From contig DBCP01000033.1 in assembly GCA_002293105.1 (NCBI GenBank), forward strand, positions 7,373-19,371: a DNA stretch of 11,999 nucleotides. The letters run 5' to 3'. The translations under genes were made by a program, and so were the position numbers. This document shows, one piece after another, positions 7,466 to 11,999 of this stretch. Origin of the DNA: Bacteroidetes bacterium UBA955 (lineage in GTDB: Bacteria; Bacteroidota; Bacteroidia; NS11-12g; UBA955). A model generated the notes under the pieces. It worked only from the letters and a program-made list of their open reading frames with translations. It was not told the DNA's origin and did no database searches. Numbering within the stretch: the first letter of the stretch is position 1; each line of letters opens with the position of its first letter.

Positions 7466-7951
7466 GTGATTAAAAAGCTCATCCTAGCACTCATCTTACT
7501 CACTGTCAATTTATTGTCGGCCCAAACCGACTCGTTGGTAGGTGATGAAAACACCGATTTGGTGGCCATCAATGCGCTATTAAGGGAGGCGGGAAAACAC
7601 TTAGGGACCCATTACCGCGGCGGCGGGAAAACCCCTGCCGGTTTCGATTGCAGTGGTTTCGTTGGGTATTGCTATAACTCCACCTTGGGTATCCGCACGC
7701 CCGCGAGTTCTTCTTTGTATCACAATGCTGGGGTACACGTTCCCATCGCGCATGCACGTCCGGGCGATGTCATTTGTTTCAAGGGACACAGTGTTAGCAG
7801 GAGGGTTATGGGCCATGTAGGCATCATTACCGAGGTAACGCCTACTGAGATTTACTTCATCCATTCGGCCACGAGCGGCGGTATTCGTTATGACGTATTG
7901 AGTGCGCAATACTACCGACTGCGGTTTATGGACATCCGACGATTTTTTTAA
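7466..7951 (+). CDS. secreted NlpC/P60 peptidoglycan endopeptidase
   Basis: A 161-residue single-domain NlpC/P60 cysteine peptidase, a family that cuts peptide cross-bridges in cell-wall peptidoglycan. Residues 1-19 form a signal peptide ending L-S-A before Q20, a normal signal-peptidase I site with no lipobox cysteine. The catalytic Cys is C62 in F-D-C-S-G-F. The His is H117 in G-H-V-G-I-I, and the third polar residue is H133 in I-H-S-A. No SH3 or LysM wall-binding domain is present, so targeting must come from the catalytic domain or partners. The start is GTG at 7466: an in-frame TGA at 7445-7447 leaves no upstream ATG or TTG, and no ATG follows before the signal peptide is lost. It sits 39 bp after the M48 gene and ends just before a strong hairpin, so it is probably last in its transcript. 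Confidence 0.92.
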   Translation: MIKKLILALILLTVNLLSAQTDSLVGDENTDLVAINALLREAGKHLGTHYRGGGKTPAGFDCSGFVGYCYNSTLGIRTPASSSLYHNAGVHVPIAHARPGDVICFKGHSVSRRVMGHVGIITEVTPTEIYFIHSATSGGIRYDVLSAQYYRLRFMDIRRFF

Positions 7952-7969
7952 TTCAGATTACACCGTGAA

Positions 7970-8014
7970 TAAACGAAAGAGGCGCCGCAGTTCCTGCGGC
8001 GCCTCTTTCGTTTA
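7970..8014. terminator. bidirectional intrinsic terminator, perfect 21-bp stem
   Basis: Left arm 7970-7990 pairs without mismatch to 7994-8014 around a 3-base loop (TTC). The GC-rich core is GGCGCCGCAG with its complement, and the outer arms are A-rich on one side and T-rich on the other, so RNA from either strand ends in a run containing several U residues. It sits 18 bp after the NlpC/P60 stop and 14 bp after the clpC stop (clpC end at 8029), and so can end both convergent transcripts. Confidence 0.9.
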
Positions 8015-8028
8015 AATTCCACTTCGAA

Positions 8029-10638
8029 TTATTCTTCTGACTTCTTCTCAGATTTTGCCTTGCTCACGCGAGGCTTTTTGGGAGCGTCCAACGCCTTCGT
8101 TTCTGAGGCAGCACTTTCCGCAGCCGGCAAAGCCTTTACTGGCGTAAAATTCAATTCCTCAGCACCCTCGGCATGATCCACCACCAATTCGTCACCCTCT
8201 TTCAAATTGCCCTGAAGCACCTGCTCGGCCAATGGTTCTTCCAAAAACTTTTGTAACGCCCGCTGCAAAGGCCGTGCACCAAAATCAGCATCGAAGCCCT
8301 TGTCTGCCAGGAACACCTTCGCCCCATCGCTCAAACTCACCCTGTATCCAATTTCACCAATGCGCTTCAGCATCTTCGCCATCCGTACATCCAAAATCTT
8401 GATGATTTCTTCCTTCTCCAAAGAATTAAACACCACAACATCATCAATGCGGTTTAAAAATTCGGGAGAAAAAAACTTGCGCAATTGCGTCTCAATCACT
8501 TGTTTGCTATCACGCTCTCTGTTTACTTCTTTCGTATTGGTACCAAAACCCACACCTGTTCCAAACTCTTTCAACTGCCTTGACCCAATGTTTGAAGTCA
8601 TAATGATCACCGTATTCCTAAAGTCGATCTTCCGACCCATCGAATCCGTCATCTGTCCCTCATCCAACACCTGCAACAACAAATTGAAAACATCAGGATG
8701 TGCCTTTTCTACTTCATCGAACAGGATCACAGAATAGGGTTTGCGACGTACTTTCTCAGTCAACATACCACCCTCTTCATATCCCACATAACCTGGAGGC
8801 GCTCCCACCAAACGACTTACCGCAAATTTTTCCATGAATTCACTCATGTCAATCCGAATCATGGCGTCGTCGGCATCGAACAAAAACTCGCTCAAAGCCT
8901 TGGCCAATTCGGTTTTACCGACACCTGTGGGGCCCAAAAATATAAATGAACCGATGGGTCTGTTGGGCTCTTTGAATCCTGCCCGTGTGCGCTGAATGGT
9001 TTTGGTCAACTTCTCGATAGCCTTATCCTGACCAATAACCCGCTTCCGCAACGTATCAGCCATTGTCAATAGACGTCGTGATTCATCCTCAGCCATGCGT
9101 TTAACAGGGATGCCCGTAATCATCGATATCACCGCAGCGATATCATCTTCGGTCACCATAAATTTCTCCGTGGCCGATTGTGCCTCCCATCGCGCTTTCG
9201 CTGTTTCTAAGTCCTCAAGCAACCGCTTTTCAGTATCGCGCAATTTGGCAGCCTCTTCAAAATTCTGGCTTTTCACCACTTTGTTCTTCTCAACTTTGAT
9301 GCCTTCGATTTGCGATTCCAATTCCAAAATCTCATTGGGCACATTGATATTGCTGATGTGCACTCTCGCTCCCGCCTCGTCCAAAATATCAATGGCTTTG
9401 TCGGGCAAGTGACGATCGCTCATATAACGAACACTCAAATCCACACAAGCTTTGATGGCTTCTGGGGTATATTTTACGCTGTGATGTTCTTCGTACTTAT
9501 TGCAGATGTTATGGAGAATCTCCACGGTTTCTTCGGGAGATGCAGGCTCAATCAAAACCATCTGGAAACGACGTTCCAATGCGCCATCTTTTTCAATGTA
9601 TTGGCGGTATTCATCCAACGTTGTGGCACCGATGCATTGGATTTCTCCACGGGCCAAAGCCGGCTTGAACATATTTGAGGCATCCAACGATCCGCTTGCA
9701 CCGCCAGCACCCACAATGGTATGAACCTCATCGATGAATAAAATGACATCATCCGCCTTTTCCAATTCCATCATCAAGGCTTTCATACGCTCCTCGAACT
9801 GACCGCGGTATTTTGTACCGGCCACCATGGAAGCGATGTCTAAACTCACCACACGTTTATTGAAAAGTACTCGACTCACCTTGCGTTGCATGATACGCAG
9901 TGCCAATCCTTCTGCAATGGCTGTTTTACCCACGCCCGGCTCACCAATCAATACCGGATTATTCTTTTTACGTCGGCTCAACACCTGACTCACGCGTTCA
10001 ATTTCTTTTTCACGGCCCACTATTGGGTCCAATTTACCCTCTTCAGCAGCCTTGGTGAGGTCTCTTCCGAAATTATCCAACACGGGGGTTTTCGTTTTTG
10101 ATTTTCCGCCTTTTCGCGCCTCCGATGCCTTTTGCTCTTCGCGATAAAAATCTTCTGGCGTATCGTTCTCCTCACTCGATGATTCACTGCGGATCTGTGG
10201 GTTGTCTACCCCTTCTTCCAATGCCGATTTGAACACATCGTAATTCACCCCATATTGATTCAAAATCTTGGATGCCACATTGTCTTCATCGCGCAAAATG
10301 GAAAGCAACAAATGTTCTGTTCCAATAAGATCCGTCTTGAAAATTTTGGCCTCGAGATAGGTAATTTTCAACGCTTTCTCCGCTTGCTTCGTCAAGGGGA
10401 TATTCCCCAAATTGGTGGTTTTTGTCGCCGTGGTCCTGATGGCATCTTCAATGCTCTTCTTCAATCGCAATGCGTCAATATCCAACAACTTGATCGTTTG
10501 TATGGCTTTGCCTTCCCCTTCGCGAATGATTCCCAACAACAAATGCTCACAACCGATGTAATCGTGGCCTAAGCGAATGGCTTCTTCGCGACTGTACTGA
10601 ATCACCTCCTTAACCCTTTGAGAAAATTTTGCTTCCAT
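8029..10638 (-). CDS. clpC: ATP-dependent Clp protease ATPase subunit ClpC
   Basis: An 869-residue Hsp100/ClpC unfoldase, a hexamer that threads proteins into the ClpP chamber. In order: two Clp-N repeats (about 1-145), a charged linker, first AAA+ module with Walker A GEPGVGKT (232-239), pore loop K-Y-R-G (276-279) and Walker B ending D303-E304. A UVR-type coiled segment follows around F460-D468. The second AAA+ module has Walker A GPTGVGKT (569-576), pore loop G-Y-V-G (616-619) and Walker B D641-E642. A V-G-F tripeptide at 696-698, in the loop where ClpC/ClpA bind ClpP, supports a protease partner; ClpB lacks this. The last 35 or so residues are a Lys/Ala/Ser/Glu-rich tail with no known domain. 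The ATG at 10638 gives the standard family N-terminus [13 protein letters not shown]. No ctsR, mcsA or mcsB neighbours are present, unlike in Firmicutes. It is a single-gene unit between a terminator and a divergent promoter region. Confidence 0.97.
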   Translation of the reverse strand: MEAKFSQRVKEVIQYSREEAIRLGHDYIGCEHLLLGIIREGEGKAIQTIKLLDIDALRLKKSIEDAIRTTATKTTNLGNIPLTKQAEKALKITYLEAKIFKTDLIGTEHLLLSILRDEDNVASKILNQYGVNYDVFKSALEEGVDNPQIRSESSSEENDTPEDFYREEQKASEARKGGKSKTKTPVLDNFGRDLTKAAEEGKLDPIVGREKEIERVSQVLSRRKKNNPVLIGEPGVGKTAIAEGLALRIMQRKVSRVLFNKRVVSLDIASMVAGTKYRGQFEERMKALMMELEKADDVILFIDEVHTIVGAGGASGSLDASNMFKPALARGEIQCIGATTLDEYRQYIEKDGALERRFQMVLIEPASPEETVEILHNICNKYEEHHSVKYTPEAIKACVDLSVRYMSDRHLPDKAIDILDEAGARVHISNINVPNEILELESQIEGIKVEKNKVVKSQNFEEAAKLRDTEKRLLEDLETAKARWEAQSATEKFMVTEDDIAAVISMITGIPVKRMAEDESRRLLTMADTLRKRVIGQDKAIEKLTKTIQRTRAGFKEPNRPIGSFIFLGPTGVGKTELAKALSEFLFDADDAMIRIDMSEFMEKFAVSRLVGAPPGYVGYEEGGMLTEKVRRKPYSVILFDEVEKAHPDVFNLLLQVLDEGQMTDSMGRKIDFRNTVIIMTSNIGSRQLKEFGTGVGFGTNTKEVNRERDSKQVIETQLRKFFSPEFLNRIDDVVVFNSLEKEEIIKILDVRMAKMLKRIGEIGYRVSLSDGAKVFLADKGFDADFGARPLQRALQKFLEEPLAEQVLQGNLKEGDELVVDHAEGAEELNFTPVKALPAAESAASETKALDAPKKPRVSKAKSEKKSEE

Positions 10639-10656
10639 TTTTGCTCTGCTTAATTA

Positions 10657-10664
10657 CAAATGTA
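10657..10664 (-). promoter_or_regulatory. -7 promoter box for clpC
   Basis: The minus strand reads TACATTTG, an exact TAnnTTTG match, ending 18 nt before the clpC ATG at 10638. It continues as TAATT, so ten bases (ATTTGTAATT) are identical to the sequence in front of the DUF4175-type gene. A TTTTTG lies 26 nt upstream, further than the normal -33 position. A short dyad overlaps the box: ATGTA at 10660-10664 and TACAT at 10672-10676. Confidence 0.45.
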
Positions 10665-10719
10665 TGGGCTGTACATGGCATTTCATCCACCAAAAACAAA
10701 CAAGCCCCCACACTGTATC

Positions 10720-10759
10720 TTTTGTTGGATATAACACATACCGTACCCATTTTGTTGGA
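10720..10759 (+). repeat. direct repeat TTTTGTTGGA, 30-bp spacing
   Basis: Two exact copies of TTTTGTTGGA lie at 10720-10729 and 10750-10759, upstream of both clpC and dnaB. A weaker partial copy, TTTTGTCG, starts at 10776. Spacing of about three helical turns would put both copies on one face of the DNA, as for a regulator site, but no family is recognised. Confidence 0.5.
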
Positions 10760-10878
10760 CCCTAAACCTCTGTCATTTTGTCGCAATCATCCTGATCATC
10801 CACCCTTGAAAATGTTTACAAGTTTTGTCCTTGAAATTTGAAAAATCTTTGTCGATTTGATTTTACTTTGTAGGTCCT

Positions 10879-11999
10879 ATGGACGACAACTCCAACTACA
10901 AAACCACACGCAAGAAAAGCCAAGTGCCCAAAATCATCGGTCCCGATGCAAGCGGTCGCATGCCCCCAAATGCACGTGAATTGGAGGAAGCTGTACTTGG
11001 AGCGATGATGCTTGAGCGGGATAAAATCCACGCCGTCATTGAGATTTTAACTGAAGCCCACTTCTACGCACCAGAAAATGGTAAAATTTTCGGTGCCATA
11101 AGGAAATTGTATACGGAGGGAGGCGCCGTAGATTTGCTCACGGTGGCCAATGAATTGCGCAATGCGGGGGATTTAGACATTGTGGGTGGTGCCTACTACC
11201 TGGCGTCTTTAACAAGCAAAGTATCCTCAGCTGCAAACTTGGAATACCACGCCCGCATCCTAACGCAAAAATTTGTTCAGCGTCAGTTAATTAGGGTATC
11301 TGGTGAGATTGCCGTAGATGCCTACGACGACACATTGGATTCTTTTGAAATGTTGGATGAGTGCGAACGCAAACTCTACGAAATCAAAAATGCGGGTTTA
11401 AAAAGAAGCTTCCGCGACATCAACGCCCTGGTACAACAGGCATTGAAAGAATTGGAATTGCGACAAGCCACCGATAATTCGGGTATAACAGGCGTAGCCA
11501 CAGGCTTTAGCGACCTAGATCGCATTACCTCTGGTTGGCAACCGTCCGATTTGATTATCCTCGCCGCCCGCCCTGCGATGGGTAAAACGGCCTTCGCCCT
11601 CAGCTTGATGCGCAATGCAGCATTGGACTTTAACAAAAAAGTGATGATTTTCTCTTTGGAGATGGCCGATGTGCAGCTCGTGAATCGCTTGATCTCCGGA
11701 GAAGCAGAAATCGAATCAGACAAAATCAAGAAAAGCAATTTAACTGAACAGGAATGGCAACGCTTGCATGATAAAACCGTGCATTTGTCCAATGCCGGCA
11801 TCTATATTGACGATACGCCACAGTTGAGTATTTTCGACCTAACGGCGAAATGCCGTAGAATTCACTCACAGAGCGGGTTGGATTTGGTGGTGGTGGATTA
11901 TTTGCAGTTGTTGCGCCATGAAACCAAAGGACAAGGAAACCGTGAACAAGAAATTGCATTTATTTCTCGCGCTCTGAAAGGCTTGGCCAAAGAATTGGC
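10879..11999 (+). CDS. dnaB: replicative DNA helicase DnaB, 3' end cut by window edge
   Basis: The frame runs from an ATG at 10879 off the right edge, giving 373 codons. DnaB is the ring helicase that unwinds DNA at the replication fork and binds primase through its N-terminal domain. After a basic leader of about 30 residues comes the N-terminal helical domain, starting at about P34 (P-N-A-R-E-L-E-E-A-V-L-G), with a V-D-L-L-T motif. A linker follows, then the RecA-like motor: Walker A R-P-A-M-G-K-T at 231-237, catalytic E261 in F-S-L-E-M, and Walker B V-V-V-D-Y-L-Q with D340. The sequence ends just after the S-R-A-L-K-G-L-A-K-E-L motif. Neither Walker A nor Walker B is interrupted by an intein in the part seen. 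No Shine-Dalgarno sequence precedes the start. The gene is divergent from clpC; nothing in the sequence suggests shared function beyond housekeeping. Confidence 0.96.
   Translation, partial: MDDNSNYKTTRKKSQVPKIIGPDASGRMPPNARELEEAVLGAMMLERDKIHAVIEILTEAHFYAPENGKIFGAIRKLYTEGGAVDLLTVANELRNAGDLDIVGGAYYLASLTSKVSSAANLEYHARILTQKFVQRQLIRVSGEIAVDAYDDTLDSFEMLDECERKLYEIKNAGLKRSFRDINALVQQALKELELRQATDNSGITGVATGFSDLDRITSGWQPSDLIILAARPAMGKTAFALSLMRNAALDFNKKVMIFSLEMADVQLVNRLISGEAEIESDKIKKSNLTEQEWQRLHDKTVHLSNAGIYIDDTPQLSIFDLTAKCRRIHSQSGLDLVVVDYLQLLRHETKGQGNREQEIAFISRALKGLAKEL

Larger units (their letters stand above)
10639..10878. other. divergent intergenic region between clpC and dnaB
   Basis: A 240-bp non-coding gap must hold the promoters of both genes. 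Besides the clpC box it contains TTTTGTTGGA twice (10720-10729 and 10750-10759), exactly 30 bp apart, and ATCATCC twice (10786-10792 and 10795-10801), 9 bp apart. Next to dnaB, TTACTTTG at 10863-10870 is one mismatch from the -7 consensus and would give a nearly leaderless message; AATCTTTG at 10844-10851, also one mismatch off, would give a leader of about 20 nt. I see no hairpin terminator, tRNA or small gene here. Confidence 0.6.

Noticed and set aside
8300..10101. Plus-strand open frames opposite clpC (up to 145 codons)
   Set aside because: clpC is intact with every expected motif on the other strand; these frames are antisense by-products.
1..11999. CRISPR array, insertion sequence, tRNA, rRNA or prophage
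   Set aside because: No regularly spaced repeats, transposase motifs, terminal inverted repeats or RNA-gene sequence was recognised; the window is almost fully used by housekeeping and envelope genes.

Overview
The window looks like ordinary chromosomal core sequence from a member of the Bacteroidota. The evidence is a TamA-type Omp85 protein made as a lipoprotein, a very large DUF4175-type membrane/coiled-coil protein, a ClpC of the usual Bacteroidota form, a lack of Shine-Dalgarno sequences in front of the genes, and upstream boxes matching the Bacteroidota -7 consensus TAnnTTTG. I cannot place it more finely than phylum. No phage, transposon, CRISPR, tRNA or rRNA signal was seen.

Layout: (1) 1-3317, minus strand: the N-terminal 1105 codons of a giant DUF4175-type protein that runs off the left edge. 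It has three N-terminal membrane segments, a beta-rich periplasmic part, and about 600 residues of Gln/Lys/Glu-rich coiled coil. (2) 3446-4159, minus strand: a SpoU/TrmH-family RNA 2'-O-methyltransferase. (3) 4149-6515, plus strand: a TamL-like lipoprotein Omp85 barrel whose start overlaps the methyltransferase start head to head by 11 nt. (4) 6629-7426 and 7466-7951, plus strand: an M48 metalloprotease lipoprotein, then a secreted NlpC/P60 peptidase with a GTG start. (5) 7970-8014: a perfect 21-bp hairpin between convergent genes, probably a two-way terminator. (6) 8029-10638, minus strand: clpC. (7) 10639-10878: a 240-bp divergent promoter region with short repeats. (8) 10879-11999, plus strand: the first 373 codons of the replicative helicase dnaB, cut by the right edge.

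The most coherent functional group is the plus-strand run tamL, M48 protease, NlpC/P60. All three products are exported and concern envelope building: outer-membrane protein insertion, possible quality control of that insertion, and peptidoglycan cleavage. The DUF4175 protein across the divergent junction is also an envelope protein of unknown job. clpC and dnaB are housekeeping genes that share only a divergent promoter region. I found no clearly new defence, mobile or biosynthetic system. The points most worth a second look are the head-to-head start overlap, the DUF4175 protein, and a sequence box repeated in front of several genes.
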